This document shows positions 33,093 to 45,936 of a stretch of DNA of 64,000 nucleotides, piece after piece. The position numbers were made by a program, and so were the translations under genes. Below the pieces are notes generated by a model. That model was not told the DNA's origin. It worked only from the letters and a program-made list of their open reading frames with translations, and did no database searches. How positions within the stretch are numbered: the stretch's first letter is position 1; each line of letters starts with the position of its first letter. This stretch comes from Pleurodeles waltl (Eukaryota > Chordata > Amphibia > Caudata > Salamandridae), in the NCBI RefSeq assembly GCF_031143425.1, contig NC_090445.1:1578742049-1578806048 (forward strand), written 5' to 3'.

Positions 33093-34985
33093 GTAATTTT
33101 CTTAGTTTCAAGAGTTATCCCTCTATAGGGGACGTAGAGCAATCAGGTCTTTAACCTGGAATGGAGGCAGGGGTGAGTTTTACAGTATCTAGAAGACAGT
33201 GAGGATCACATCATGATTTTGCCAGAGTTCCATTTGACACTGATGGAGTGTAGGGCCTTGTTCTTAAAGCTAAATTGAATAGACTTGTATGACTTTCAGG
33301 TCCGGTAGAGTATTCCAAGGGTGTCACAAACATTGTATGGAAAAGGACTGGGGTAGATTAGTTGAATTTTAAGACCGACTCTTCTGGAAGGTGGGTTGTA
33401 GAGCTGAGGAAATCTTTCAACTATAATTTTGTGTATGCAGGTTTTTTCGGTCCTGATAGAGATGATCCATTATATCTCTCAATTCTTGAATGGAATTTAT
33501 TGTGATTTTCAGTACTGGGCAATTATTCGGACGATAATAAGACCCTAAGGGATATCAATTTGGGCAGATCTACCAAGAGAGACTGCATTAATACATAAAA
33601 GGAGAAGCAAGCCTTAAATAATTTGTTGCAAGACCTTGGTCTCACAGAGTTTTGGCAACATATAGAGGATTAGCAGATGGGATACACATGCCACAGTATG
33701 AAATATGGCCACTTCTACAGACTAGATTTTTTCTTTGTAGAAAACAGAATTTTGGAGAATGTTAAAGAGGTCAAACATATGCATATCTCCGACCATTCAG
33801 CTGTTATGATGGTGGTGGAGTTCCTGTTTGAAAGGGAAAATCTTAGATGGACTATAAACAGGGCTGTTCTGTTAGATGTAGGAATCAGCCAGATTTTGGA
33901 CAAAGTGAGTCAAGATTTTTTTGTAGACAATATTGGGACTGCCCCTTTACCCACAGTTTAGGACAACTATAAGGCCTTTATTTGGGGTATCTCATGAAAC
34001 GAAGCATTGATTAATAACAGGCAGGCCAGAGAAGAGTTTGGCTCCTTGGAGTGAGAAATCGGGCATTTGAGATAGGGATCAAGCCCTAAGCAGATTACGA
34101 GAGTAACAATCGAGATATAAAATCAAGATTGAGGCAAAATCTAAAGAGAAAAGGCAGACCAACTACTTGAGGCTTTTTGAGTATGGGGAGAAGTGTGGAG
34201 CATTATTAGCCTACAAGGCCAAATCTGACAGGTCTAGGAACAACCTTAAAAACATTTATAATAAACTCCCAGGGGGACATCTCTGATAAAGCTGGGAAAT
34301 GCAGGAGCATTTCATCCATTTGTTCTTGAATCTTTCTGCTGTGAGATCAACCTGTGTTTAACAAAATTAAGAGAATAGCCGAAGGACAGGGAACTTTCCG
34401 TACATATGGATTTGGGGAAACATTCTTCAGCGGCCCAGATCACTGAGTGGGAAATATGGGAACATCTGAAAAATACTAAAAGTGGGAAGGCGGCGGGAAC
34501 AGATGCCATCCTCTTAGAACTTTATGAATTGTTGAAAGATGCAATTATCTCTGTATGGGGAGATCTGTTTAACTCTATCTTGGTAATGCTCAGATTGTGG
34601 ATTCTTGGAAAGCAGCTATTTTGGTATTCATTTTAAAACCCATTAATGGTCCCTAGAAGGCTGGTTCATATCAGCCAATGTCACTTGTAAATATGGATTC
34701 TAAGGTTTTCACTTGTATTCTCGCTCATGGATTGGCCAATCTAGCATCTTAATTAATCCATCCTGAGCAGAAAGGTTTTATCCCAAAAAAGGCAGATACA
34801 TGAGTTAACTCAACTGCTAATAGGTATAATCGATATCGCTTCTAGATATTTGGATCCTTTGGTGGTAGTCACGATAAATACTGCCAAGACTTTCAATAGG
34901 GTTTATTATGTATATCTTTGGGAGGTTTTTTCAGTATTGGAATTTAGCCCCTAACCATGCTTCAAGTTACTTACAGGTGAGTTAA

Positions 34986-37666
34986 GACTCACCCCCTGCA
35001 TGCATTTTTAATACATTACGCATTATCTATTTCACACTATTGAGGTGCTTCATCATTACCCGGGCTACATTTGAGAATTATTTTCCTGAACAAAGCCTGG
35101 GAACTTCTAGGACTTGGATGGGCTGAAACAGGTTGACATAATAGTTGAGGATCATAGGAACATAAAACCTTAGAGTAACCCATATGTTATGTTTTTTAAT
35201 CATACCCACTGACACAGAAAATAAAGGGGCACCTTTGTGTTTAGTAAGATAGTTTTATTGTTTTTAGACCCCTGGTAGGATCTATACAAGTGATTCCACC
35301 AGTTGGTTGAGCCCACCTTGGCTTTAAGTGGCTTGGGTGGACCTGATGATGAAGCATGCCACTTTTATAAGGGGTGAGGATCACTAAAAAAAGAACAGTA
35401 ATCTTTCCTAGTAAGGAACAACGAATACAATTAAGCTTTGTGTGTTAACAGCTTGATTTACTTTTGGGTCTCAGGATACTCTGCAGTAATAGTGGTTAAA
35501 ACTGAGGGTGTGTATCCTCTGATTACCCCTGGGGTTGTCTCTCCAGATAATCCTTCCTATCCCCAGGGGTGACAGGTCAGAGATTTTTAGTCTCAAATTA
35601 ATTTCACCCTCATGTTGGAATAATGTCCCCTGATTGCCAGATACTAACAAACTACCATCACCACGCTCTCTAGAGTGATTAGGATACTGATAGGCTGTTC
35701 CCCGTGATAGCACTTTTGGGAGTCCTGGAAGGCATTAGTGACACGATCGGGCTCAAGGCACTGGTGGGGATCGATGTGGCTTTATCGAAGAAGAGCATTG
35801 ACAGATGAAGGAGAGCAGCCTCCCCTCCAACACTGGTCCCTTGGAAGCAGGCAACAAATTGGTTCATCACCCAGTAGAAAGCCATCTACATATCATTGTT
35901 TTGCCCAGGAAGCATGAGAAAATCTGGGAGATGTGGCTGACATACCGTGGGATGCTTTGAAATGTATTTACTTTCCGATGGTCTATTTTGTACAACTTTT
36001 GAATAAATACTGTACCCTTAATTGGGGCTATATAACACAGTGCCGATGTGAACAAAATGTCAATAAAATGCAGTTTTTCTTTAAAAAAAACTCTTATTTC
36101 CTCTAACCTCTTTTGTGTGTATGTGGTGCACTGTTTGTAGCTTTTTGTGTGCATTTGTGTTAGATAAAATAAATTGATCTTTTTAAACTATTTAGATACA
36201 TATTCGTCTGTGTTTCTAGTGCTTTTGAATTAAGGTGAAATTAAACACAGACACCACCATATCTGATTGAGAGTCCCCCAACTGCCAATTAGCAATTGCA
36301 TTTGTTTATGGGAATGTAACAACTGAACCCTCCATCACATACCCCCTCAAGCTACACTCCCTGATATTGAATTATTGGTTCTTAGTAAAGGCATACATTT
36401 ATACGCATGTGATGTTTACTGTGCCCTAAGGTAAGAAAAACCTCTGTAGCCTCTGATCATCCAGGTTTGATTACTGTTGGACCTAGATACACTCAGAGGA
36501 GAGTCTGGATTGGCCTCACATGTCTTAGAAATGCCGGAATGTATTTGGCAGCTTAAGGCTTAGGCTGACACTGAGATGACTAGCCCACTTCAAGTTTACA
36601 AATCTACTAGAGCACATGATTTATGTGGCTCCCTGGCAAACCCAGATTGAAAGCTGACATCTTGGTGCTAATGCATGTAGAAAGTAGTTATTCTACATTC
36701 TGATATTTATGTCTAGGGCGGAGTGCAATTCAATACTTTCTTCAAATCACAAATTCTGCATAGAGTCTGCATGAAAAGCTGCCCCTGGCACAGTTTTTAC
36801 CTCTGTTTCCTTGGAAAATCTCAGGATTTCCAGGTCAGGATTCCATTTCCTATGCATGGAGCCCTCTGTGGTGGAGAACTCTACAGAAGAGGAGTGAAAA
36901 AATACACATTTTTCCAAATGTGTTTTGTCGGCAGGGGAATAATTTTCCTCATGGAGAAACGCCTTCTCCTACATCCCAACCAAGCCTGGGGGTGAATTGT
37001 TTCCCTTCTCACAAAGGAAAGGAATTTACAGCAGCCCTTCAATGGAGTAAAAATACAACTCTTTCCTGGATGGAAAAAGGAATGTGAGAAGTTTGTAAAT
37101 GCTCACCAATAAGCATGTTCACATTCATCTAAGTTTAACCATGCCTTGGAATGCCCAGGATCACCCACAATCCTGTTCCTTGAGTGAGATTTACAAGTGA
37201 GAAGATCTCCATGCCCTTAAAAGTGATTATGAATATTAGGAATATCTTCAGGAATACCTGGCAAGTTTAAATAAGATAAACCTGGTTGTAAATGTATACT
37301 TACTATCAAATTTACCTTCGCATATAGACCCTCAACTGTTACAGAACACCATGGGAAACTTTAGGTTTCAGGCACATGTGGCAGAACTCATTCATGTTCA
37401 GATGCATAGAGTCAGCAATATGTATTCTACAATCTCTAGCTGAAGCGTTGTCCAGGCCTTAAACCAGTAATATTGTTAAAAGGTACATTCACCCTTGAGG
37501 CTGAATAACAGATGTGTATTGTTACCCAACTCAACAGAACTCATTTTATCACCCTTGGAAGGATGGAAGGCTGAGTGGATCCGCTAGGATTTGAACTTGA
37601 TTATGAGGTCAGCCAGAGATTAATAGAGAGGATGCATAAGTCCAGTGCCCACCAGCCCCGAACTCA
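34986..37666. other. No gene recognised; one short shared repeat
   Basis: The stretch at about 35290-35390 (gttgagcccacc..., tgatgatgaagcatgccac) resembles 56815-56940 and is probably a SINE-like or unclassified repeat. Minus-strand frames at 35471-35885 are open for 60-80 codons but carry no domain I recognise. Confidence 0.35.
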
Positions 37667-37836
37667 GAGCCTGATTTAGAGTTTGGCAGAGGGGTTACTC
37701 CACCATAAATGTGATGGATATCCTGTCCGCCATGCTAAACGTGCCATAGGCTATAATGGAATTGTAATACAGAAGATGGGATATCCATCACATTTGTGAC
37801 ATATTAACCCCTTCACCCATACTTTAAATCAGGCCC
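37667..37836. mobile_element. Short TIR MITE (GCCTGATTTA ends)
   Basis: About 170 bp. Left end gcctgatttagagt, right end actttaaatcaggc; the interior has gtgatggatatcc and its complement ggatatccatcac. Non-coding. Confidence 0.65.
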
Positions 37837-37838
37837 GA

Positions 37839-38756
37839 GGGGCAGATTTATACCTTTTCACGCAAAACTGCACAAGCGCAATTTTGCGTGAAAAATTATA
37901 GCACAGGATAGCACCATTCCAAGACTCTGGCCGTGCGCCATATTTTTGGAATTACACTAGCCAGCGCAAATGCCCTGTTAGTGTCCTTGGAAAGGACGCT
38001 AAAAGGGCTGGGGTGGCGTAGGGAAAACCGGGAATTGTGCACTAAATTATGGCGCTACACTGTTCAGAGGCAGAAAAATTGCCTCTAAGAAGTGTAGCGC
38101 CATTTTCTGGTGCACAACCCCCATGGGCATGGCTCCTGTCTTAGTAAAGGCAGGAGCCTTGCCCACCACCCCAATGGCCATGCCCAGGCGACATATGTCC
38201 CCTGGGCATGGCCATTGGGTCCAGCGCCGTGCACGGGTCCCAAGGCAGGGCCCCTGAGTAGTGTTGGAGAAAAAAATATATATACTTACCAGGACGTACC
38301 TGGGATGGGTCCCCCATCCTTAGGTGTCCTCCTGGTGTGGGCGGGAGAGGGTGGGGGTGTCTCTGGGGCCAGGTAAGGGTACCTGTAGGCAATTTCCATG
38401 TTCTCTGACCATGGAAATTTGCCTAGAGGTCCCCTTACGCCTGCCATACCCAGGAGGTAAATAATGGCGCTAAGCAAACTTAGCGCCATTATTTAAGGCC
38501 CCCATCTCCTGTGCTGGATTTTAGCATGGGGGGATATATATGGCACAAAGGCCATATCGTCCTTTTCTGGACAGGAACGCCTACCTTGCAACTCATTGAC
38601 GCAAGGTAGGTTTTCCCGTCCAGAAAACAACGTTAACTCCATAACTTTGGCGCTATACGTGTCTAGCGTCAAAGTATAAATATGGATGTAGGTTTGCACT
38701 GAATTAGCGTAAAACAATGACGCTAATTCAGCAAAAACCTAGTATAAATATGGGCC
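37839..38756. repeat. Large multi-hairpin element with GGGCC.NATTTATAC ends
   Basis: About 918 bp. Left end ggggcagatttatacc, right end gtataaatatgggcc. It contains a series of separate palindromes: around 38165-38218 (aatggccatgcccagg and complement), around 38385-38420 (ggcaatttccatg and ccatggaaatttgcc), 38457-38494 (aaataatggcgctaag and complement) and around 38556-38630. It directly abuts the preceding 170-bp MITE. No coding region. Confidence 0.65.
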
Positions 38757-41700
38757 TAAGTGTTATAAATACAGAACAGCCAACGCTTTTCATACAAGTA
38801 GCATAAGTAGGTTAAGTTCATGTACAGCGCTGGTCTGAAGAAAGTAAAATATACAGAAATCAACAATTAAAATAGGGATGTATAAAATGATCATTTTGAG
38901 GGTGAATTCTTGCCAAATTTGTGAAGTTTGTAATCGTTGCAACTCTCTTCTCAAGAGCAAAACGAACTGCAAAAAAAGGGTCTGGCAGGATTTTATTCTA
39001 AAGAAACATTTTTTTGTAGTAAAGTCTTCTACAAATATCTAAGTAAATTTAAAATGATGCTTTGTGAAATTATACTTTTTTCAAACAAAAAGACTCGAAG
39101 TTGGACAAAGCCAGCTTCTCAAATTTCGCACACCCATGGTGAAAACATACTCATGTCTGAAACAAAATACAGGCAGAACGTTAGGCAAAAAGTGCGAATG
39201 TCTTCCCTAAAGATGTATATAAGAACATGCTTCTTTGCTGTAGCTTTAAACACTGACGTTTTACATGCTCGCGGATAACCTTACACCTGGACTGCAACTA
39301 TATTTTATACTGCTACCACACCAGGTCCCTTCTAATGAGAATCATAAAACTAAATTCCTGCGGCAGAATGTTGCTACAGCTGTGCCATGGCATCTGGGAC
39401 CCTGACAAGATCTGTGACCCGTAGCAGCATTGTAAATCTGCAGAGCTTTGTTCATTTTTACAGGATTGCTGGAAAAAGAATGTACTCTACGATAACAGCC
39501 ATGTGCACTAACGAAAATATTCCATTTTCCTTCCTGACCTATGTATGAATGAAGGACGTAGCTATAAACAATTTCAGGTCTACAGTTCGGTTTCCTTGAT
39601 TGTTACCAACACATCAGCAAAGCCTGGAAAGTGATTGTAGTCAGTGCAGTATTATTAAAACGAGTGAATTATATAAATCACTGGGGCTTTTTGGCCTTAG
39701 ATTAACCATATCCATAGAGTTTGATGTTCTTCTTCTTGATCATTACACATTTACTGACTTCTCCCCAAAAGGGGCATCTTGTCTGTGATTACAAAAGCAG
39801 TGTTGAGGGTTTGGTATCATGGCGTTAAAAAAGGTTTTAAAAGTATGATTCCAGCTGAGTATGGAAAATGTCAAATTGTTTTGTGAAGAGCTACGTTTGA
39901 TAGGGTCTGTGGGACACTATGAAATAATGTATAGCTTGGTAAGTTTTTCGCTTCACTGTATCCACTAATGAAGATCCACATTACAGGAAATGTAAAGCCT
40001 GATTTAAAAATAATAGCAGCCAGCTGCATATAGATCTATATATGGATACATGTATACCTCTGTATGAAGGTAAATCCAAGAGTGTTATATATTCCTAAAG
40101 TTTATGGATATCTAATTATATGTGCAGAGGCCTATGATCGAATCCCCACCGTTTACTTATTGAAATCATAAATGTAAAAGTGCACGTCTAGATTTATCAT
40201 TACAGGTCTAAGTGTGTGAAAATACAGATCACACTATATTCAAGAAAAAACGTGCATGCGGTTTGAACAAACAAGTTATGTAGAAACAGAGAAATAGCAG
40301 TAATAGGAAAGCAGCCACACATCTGAGATCAGGAGCACATCCCAAAAGATAAGTAACACTGACAGCAATACACCATTCACTAGGAGTAGCATAAGTGACA
40401 TCACACACCCTTTATCCCCCCCAAAAGACATCACGTTTGATATAGTCTCCTCCCTTAAGTCCCTCAACGGCTGCTGAGAGTTCAGACTAAAGGCAAAATG
40501 TGACATCCAGTAAAGTGGGCTCAGAAAGCCCCATTTACATTCTGATCATACAGTTGCCTTCATGACCCTTGAGACCAGGGATAGCAAGAGTAGTGCTTCG
40601 GATACCGATGGACAAGCCAAGGATCGAAGTTGCTATCCATGGCTATGCCTAATTTCCATTCACGCATCCATGTATCCTTCTGCTTGCCACAGTGATATTC
40701 TACCAACATTTAACTCTATTTCTCTTCCCAGTATTGCTGCTTTTGTGTGCCCATCATCAGTTCTGCCAATATTAATTTGCATTTCTTCCTTCTTTGCCCT
40801 TGCTCTAGGAGTCCTCATCCTAACCTCCTTTCCCTTCCTACTCCTGTTTTTTACTTTCATTCCTGTTTTTGTTATGCAATTAATAATTCCAGTAACCTAC
40901 AGATTATCTTTTTCTGCATATCTTTCTATCCAGTAACCTATGCCTACTCATGCTTTCACCATCTATGCTTCTGTTCTCTGATGCCACCTCCTGCCCTTCT
41001 CATCTTTACCTCCTCTTTGTCATTCTTTCTTCCAATCCGGGTCAATACTTTGATAGCGCTATTTCCCTGCTAGTCCCATCAAACAAGTAAATGTACTATT
41101 GCATTTTATAGTAACTTTACACTTTTTTTGCTATACCCCATTTCTCAATGTAAATTTACTACTGCAGACTTGCATGTGTCCAGTCCCTCAAAACATGGGG
41201 TGGAGCTTACTAGAACATTATTTACAAGTATGAAGTTACTACTAGTAACTTTTCACATGTACGTGGAAGTCTGCGCCACTAGGACAGAGATCTCCTTCTG
41301 GTAAAGTGTAGAGAAAAAAAATCAACTTTAATAATTAAATATTTCAGTGCAAAATAAAACTTTTTATTAACTTAAAATAAATATTATTAAGCTAGAACTA
41401 AAACAATTGAATGTTACAGCACATTAACTCATTACATTAAATGTTTAATGAATAAGTGAATAAACAAATATAAACAAAATATCTTAATTACCTATAATTA
41501 TTATTTTTTTTTTTTAACAAAATGCATGGCCTACTTGTTTTATATTTAATTATTATTTTGTAAATGTTTATATATTCATCTATATAAACAAAACCTATAG
41601 CGGTCACCAATAGCTATACAGTAGTTAGGACCGTGTTTACATAGAAAAAGCCTTTTTTGTGTTGCTAATACCTTTGACAAATCTACACAAACCTTTCTAA

Positions 41701-42658
41701 AAAAGTGGTACATTTTTTCTACTTTGTTGATGGAAAGTTTTGAGGTGAACTGTCAAGTGGAGGCCAAGAAAAAGGGGAGTCCCAAAACCTAATTTCCTCA
41801 TCCATAGGCACTTAAGACAATGCTACAGCCCAAACCACTGAAGAGATTTACACTAAGTTTGGTAGAAACCTAGATCTTGGTCCAGAGCAATTGTTTTTTG
41901 TTATTTGGTGTAAATCCTTTCAGTAGTTTCTGAGCAATTTGTGCTAAAAAACGTTATATATATCTCACCACAGAGGTTCGATGGGGTCAACAGATATCAT
42001 GATGAGATCTGATTGGCTACCACGGCATCAACACCTATGTGGCAGCAGCCATCTTAGGACTTCCGAGTCCAAAGGAAAACATAAAAAAGAGGCAGATCCC
42101 CTGATCCCCTAGGCCTGGTGTGGGGTCCCAGAGGGACCACAGTTTGGCCAAAAATTCATATTTTTTAAATTTTACAGTAAATTTGTGAAGGATCTGCAAA
42201 CCCGTTGTAATTCTTTTTTTCTTGTTTTTAAAAAGCAAGCTCCAACACATTTAAAAAAACAAACACCTGGGGTGGGTCAGGGCCCGAGTGCACAGCGTAT
42301 ATGGTAATTAAGAGGGGGTTGGCCACATGACCCCACTCCCACTGCCTCTAAGAGGCCCAATGGCCCTATCCCCAGTAGCAAAATCTTAATAGAGAGGAGG
42401 GAGCATACAACCCACCTCCCAGAGCCTAAAAGGAAAATCATGTCACCAAGCCTGAAGATGCCCCAGGGATCCATCCCCTGGGGCCACAAATCACTAGATA
42501 GAAAGGGGACAGCACTGACCCCTCTCCTCCCAGAGCCATTCAATGGCCCAGGGACCCCATCACCCAGGACCTACCCAGAGACGGTGTCCTGAGGTCCCCA
42601 ACCCCTGGAACACCATCTTTTTCCTGCAGAAAAAATGCGCAGACAGGGAAAGAATAAT
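38757..42658. other. No recognisable feature
   Basis: About 3.9 kb. The 124-codon + frame at 40562-40936 lies in a pyrimidine-rich tract and looks like a composition artefact. 41330-41560 is strongly AT-rich. Confidence 0.4.
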
Positions 42659-43374
42659 GGGCCAGATGTAGCAAAATTGCAAATTGCGACTTGCAATTTG
42701 CGAGTCCTTCCGACTCGCAAATTGCAAGTCGCAATTTGCAATGCAGAACGGTGTCTCAGACACCGTCTGCTAGTCGGTATGGGGTCGCAAAGACCAACCT
42801 CATTAATATTAATGAGGTGGGTCGCAAATTGCGGCCCCATACCGACTATGGGCACTCGCAAACATGGAGGCCTGCTGTAGTCAGCAGACCTCCATGTTCG
42901 TGATTGCTTTTAAATAAAGCAGTTTTTTTTTTTAAGTGTAGCCTGTTTTCCTTAAAGGAAAACGAGCTGCACTTAAAAAAAAATCCGAAACCTTTAGTTT
43001 CGGTATTTTTTCAGGGCAGGTAGTGGTCCCTTGGACCACTACCTACCCTGAAAAAATAATTTGTGGGCCATTCACAAAGGGGAAGGGGTCCCATGGGGAC
43101 CCCTTCCAATTTGCGAGTGGGTTACCAACCACTTCAAGTGGATGGTAACTGCGACACCATTTGCGACCGCACATGCGGTCGCAAATGGTATTGCATACCA
43201 CTGCGAATCGCAAATAGGAAGGGAACACCCCTTCCTATTTGCGATTCGGAAATGCATTTTGCGAGTCGGTCTCGACTCGCAAAATGCATTTCTGCATAGG
43301 AAAATGCGATTTGCGACTCGCAAACGGCAATTTTTGCCGTTTGCGACTCGCAAATCCTTTCCTACATCTGGCCC
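42659..43374 (-). repeat. Multi-hairpin palindromic element, copy 3 (inverted)
   Basis: Begins gggccagatgtag and ends ctacatctggccc, with the same chain of hairpins as copies 1 and 2 but in reverse order. The AATATT-centred hairpin lies near 42797-42822 and the gggcaggtagtggtcc palindrome near 43012-43055. No exact target duplication: the flanks read AAT and ATA. Confidence 0.75.
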
Positions 43375-44952
43375 ATAGTTCTTCCACTGGGACACAAAGC
43401 TGCTCCTGCCCGATGTGGGAAACTAAACCTTTTCTTCCCCACTCTCTTGGGCAAGAAAATAGAGTACATTGCTCCCACTGGAGCAAAGTAAAAACTGCTC
43501 CTTCACGGTGGGGGCGTGAGTTATAGTTACTTTAGGTCATGAGTATTAATTACTTGAAATAACTATAATTGGTGAATTTTAGTGGTTTTATATGTTTTAA
43601 ACATTATGTAGTCACCAGGAGGATGGGGAATGTTTCCAGTAAACAAATTCATTTCTTTCACATACTGTTGTTATCGTTTCTCCTAAGATAAAATTGGCAT
43701 ATAGTTCCCAAAGATGTTGGGTGTTGCGAGCTATACATTGGAATCCATACCCCTTACATTCAAGAGCAAATAGTCCTAGAGTATTTCTTTCCTGAGATTT
43801 TCTGCATTTTGGAATAAAATATACTCAGATTATCACCCACGGGCGAAATAGAGGTGGAAAAAGAGAACAAAAGAGGAAACACAAGCTTCATCCACAATAT
43901 TACCAAAAAATTACTGTTGCTTCTTAGATACCTTGCGATGTGATTTGAAAACAACTAATTCTAGTCTGACGTGATCTTTTCATTTGCAAGTCGCCTTTTG
44001 TTTAAGAGTAAGTTTTGCAAATTAATGAGCCTTGTTGGTGGTTCATTGTGAGCTTCCCAATGTTCACTTGGTCAAGGTCTTTATCTTTCAATTTTCCTCC
44101 TGCTTTACATCAGACAGTAACAGTGGCACTTTGCCATTTAAGCAAGTTTATGTCCCACAGGAGTTCACACTTCATCTGCAAGTTCACAACTCATAGGTTT
44201 TAACTACTTAGAAATAAGTATCTTTACCAAGAAGGCACCTTAGCCCACATTCGAAATATATTGGAATTCACAATTAACGTAAAATGAACCTAAAATTACT
44301 GACACTATTGATATCAGTATTTCGAGATGTGGAAGTATTTAGAAATCCCAATATCTCATACTGAATTAGAATTATTGGGGAAATGAGTGACTTCTTCCGG
44401 TCGTTGCCCATTACTGGGCTGTTTTCTGAGGACAAAATTTGCCAGGTGTGTCAGGTGAGTATGTCCCTGGGAACTCCTGCGATAATGCCAAATGGTAATC
44501 AAAGTTATCACTTTACTGAGAATTCCTGCTTCTGGAGAAAGCTACTGTTTTCACCGAACATAGGAGTTTTAAGTAACTCCGAATGAGGGCCTACAAAATG
44601 TTTTAGTTTAGTAGAAAACAAGGACACCATTCGGTGTGTGATAGGCAGGGACCTGAGCGAAGGAGAAGACCGGAGGAAGTGAGGGAGGGGGCCAGATGGA
44701 GGGGCACTGCAGGAGCTGAGCCAAGGGAAGCGGCACAGTCACAGAGCAAGGTCAGGATTTCGGCAGGGGCCTACTGAGCTTCCCCGAGCCATGGCTGCTG
44801 CTAGCACGTGATGCTCCTCCACATGACCCTGCACCTCCTGTCCCTCTGCACCTGGGTGTGCCCTTTCTTCCTGGATACGGCCAAGACTTTCCACAAGGCA
44901 GGCAACTTCGTCAGATATTTCCCACTTTCTTAGGCCACAGGACCAAAGAATA
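43375..44952. other. No recognisable feature
   Basis: About 1.6 kb. The minus-strand frame at 44739-44990 is open for 83 codons but has no identifiable domain. The last part may be highly diverged integrin-like sequence continuing upstream of 44953; I could not confirm it. Confidence 0.4.
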
Positions 44953-45075
44953 TTGCTGGTCTGTGCACCAACAAAGAACTCTTTCCACAACCAGTTGACA
45001 AACGTTACTCCGAATCACAAAGGCAAGTGGAATAATGTCAAGCAAATTCGCCTCAATAGAACAAAGGATTCTATG
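44953..45075 (+). pseudogene. Integrin alpha-6-like piece 1 (FG-GAP linker)
   Basis: Reads GKWNNVKQIRLNRTKDSM, the segment just before an FG-GAP repeat. It ends at the Met codon ATG (45073-45075), which is duplicated on the other side of the following MITE. Upstream similarity (VCAP near 44960) is weak. Confidence 0.75.
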
Positions 45076-45690
45076 GGCCATATTTATGACCCAGTTTGCA
45101 TCGCTCTTGCACCATGCAACGTGGTGTCAAGAGTGATGAGAACCTGAGGTGAGATTTATGAAGCCAAGCAAGGCCACCTTGCGTGGCCCTTCCTGGCTTC
45201 ATAAATCTCGAGTGATGCAATGCATGTTTCCATGGGTGTTGCCTGGGTGTTCCCATGCATCATTCATGGATTTTGACTCATTCCCAGATTTACAAGAACT
45301 TGGAAACCTAGGAATGTGCCAAAATCCTACATCTCTCCAGGTGAGGCGTAATAAGGTGATATATGTTTATTTCGCCTAATTTTTCCACTTTCTGTGTGCT
45401 CCATTTTTCAGCACACATAGTAAGAAAACACTTCTCAGGATTGTTTTTGTGCAGGAAGGTGCCCGCCTGTACAAAAAAAAATCCTGCATGCAGTGCAGGA
45501 AACTTTGCACCATGGTGCTAAGGTGCCTGCATTGGCGCTAGGCAGCTAAACGGCCACCAGTGCAGGGGGAAAGGGCAGGAATACTCCATATTGGATAAAT
45601 ACTGTGCATTCCTGCCCTTTCCCTGTGATGCAGTGTAGCAGGGTGACTTGCGGCGCTTCCCGTTGCCACAAAGCTCTTAAATCTGGGCCA
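45076..45690. mobile_element. MITE inserted in the integrin pseudogene, 3-bp duplication ATG
   Basis: A 615-bp element begins ggccatatttatg and ends aaatctgggcca, flanked by ATG at 45073-45075 and 45691-45693. The flanking pseudogene frame (KDSM then FGLS) shows that only one ATG was there before. This confirms a 3-bp target duplication. Interior: partial palindromes, no ORF of note. Confidence 0.8.
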
Positions 45691-45936
45691 ATGTTTGGTC
45701 TTTCAGTCAAGAATATAGGCAACATTAACCAAGATGGATATCAAGATAAAGCTCTTGGTGCTCCTTATTGTGAAAATGCAGCCAAAGTTTTTGTATATGC
45801 CACAGGGAAAAAGAGGGAATAAATACAAATCCAGCACAGATTCTTAGTGGTGCAGATCATAACATTGGGTATTCTAATGCTGGAAATATGGATTTAGATC
45901 GAAATTCATATCCTGAGGTTGATGTTGGGGACTAGC
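45691..45936 (+). pseudogene. Integrin alpha-6-like piece 2 (FG-GAP repeats)
   Basis: Frame 1 reads FGLSVKNIGNINQDGYQD and GAPYCENAAKVFVYATG, then a frameshift near 45820. The next frame gives GINTNPAQILSGAD and GNMDLDRNSYPEV. This is two successive beta-propeller FG-GAP repeats with an intact D-x-N-x-D-G calcium loop. Confidence 0.85.

Larger units (their letters stand above)
29560..34985 (+). pseudogene. L1-type LINE (ORF1 and ORF2 remnants), split by a solo LTR
   Basis: 29560-30250 is a GC-richer stretch consistent with a 5' UTR. ORF1 remnants run from about 30440 to 31260. The clearest part (30771-31055) is a coiled coil followed by ERLENYSQRNNLQIL, the hallmark entry to the L1 ORF1 RNA-binding domain, ending LKQELQRTH. 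A 14-nt A run near 31080 and frameshifts follow. ORF2 endonuclease pieces appear after the inserted LTR, at 33160-33960: GPDRDDPLYL, then YTCHSM..HFYRLDFFFV and ISDHSAV near the domain end. RT pieces appear at 34400-34985 (EIWEHLKNTKSGKAAGTDAI). Stops and shifts are numerous and the 3' half of ORF2 is missing. Confidence 0.8.

Noticed and set aside
35471..35885. Two adjacent minus-strand ORFs, considered as coding exons
   Set aside because: No splice signals or recognisable domain; could be an unnamed repeat.
37570..37640. tRNA-like box B string (ggatttgaac) suggesting a SINE
   Set aside because: No matching box A at the right spacing and no tail; too weak to call.
40562..40936. 124-codon + strand ORF with hydrophobic stretches
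   Set aside because: Located in a pyrimidine-rich tract that automatically encodes Leu/Phe/Ser/Pro; no domain or conserved motif.
44739..44990. 83-codon minus-strand ORF, considered as an exon
   Set aside because: No recognised domain; overlaps the region leading into the integrin pseudogene on the other strand.
45691..45936. Functional integrin exon
   Set aside because: An internal frameshift, an in-frame stop just after it and lack of splice sites at its edges argue for a pseudogene.
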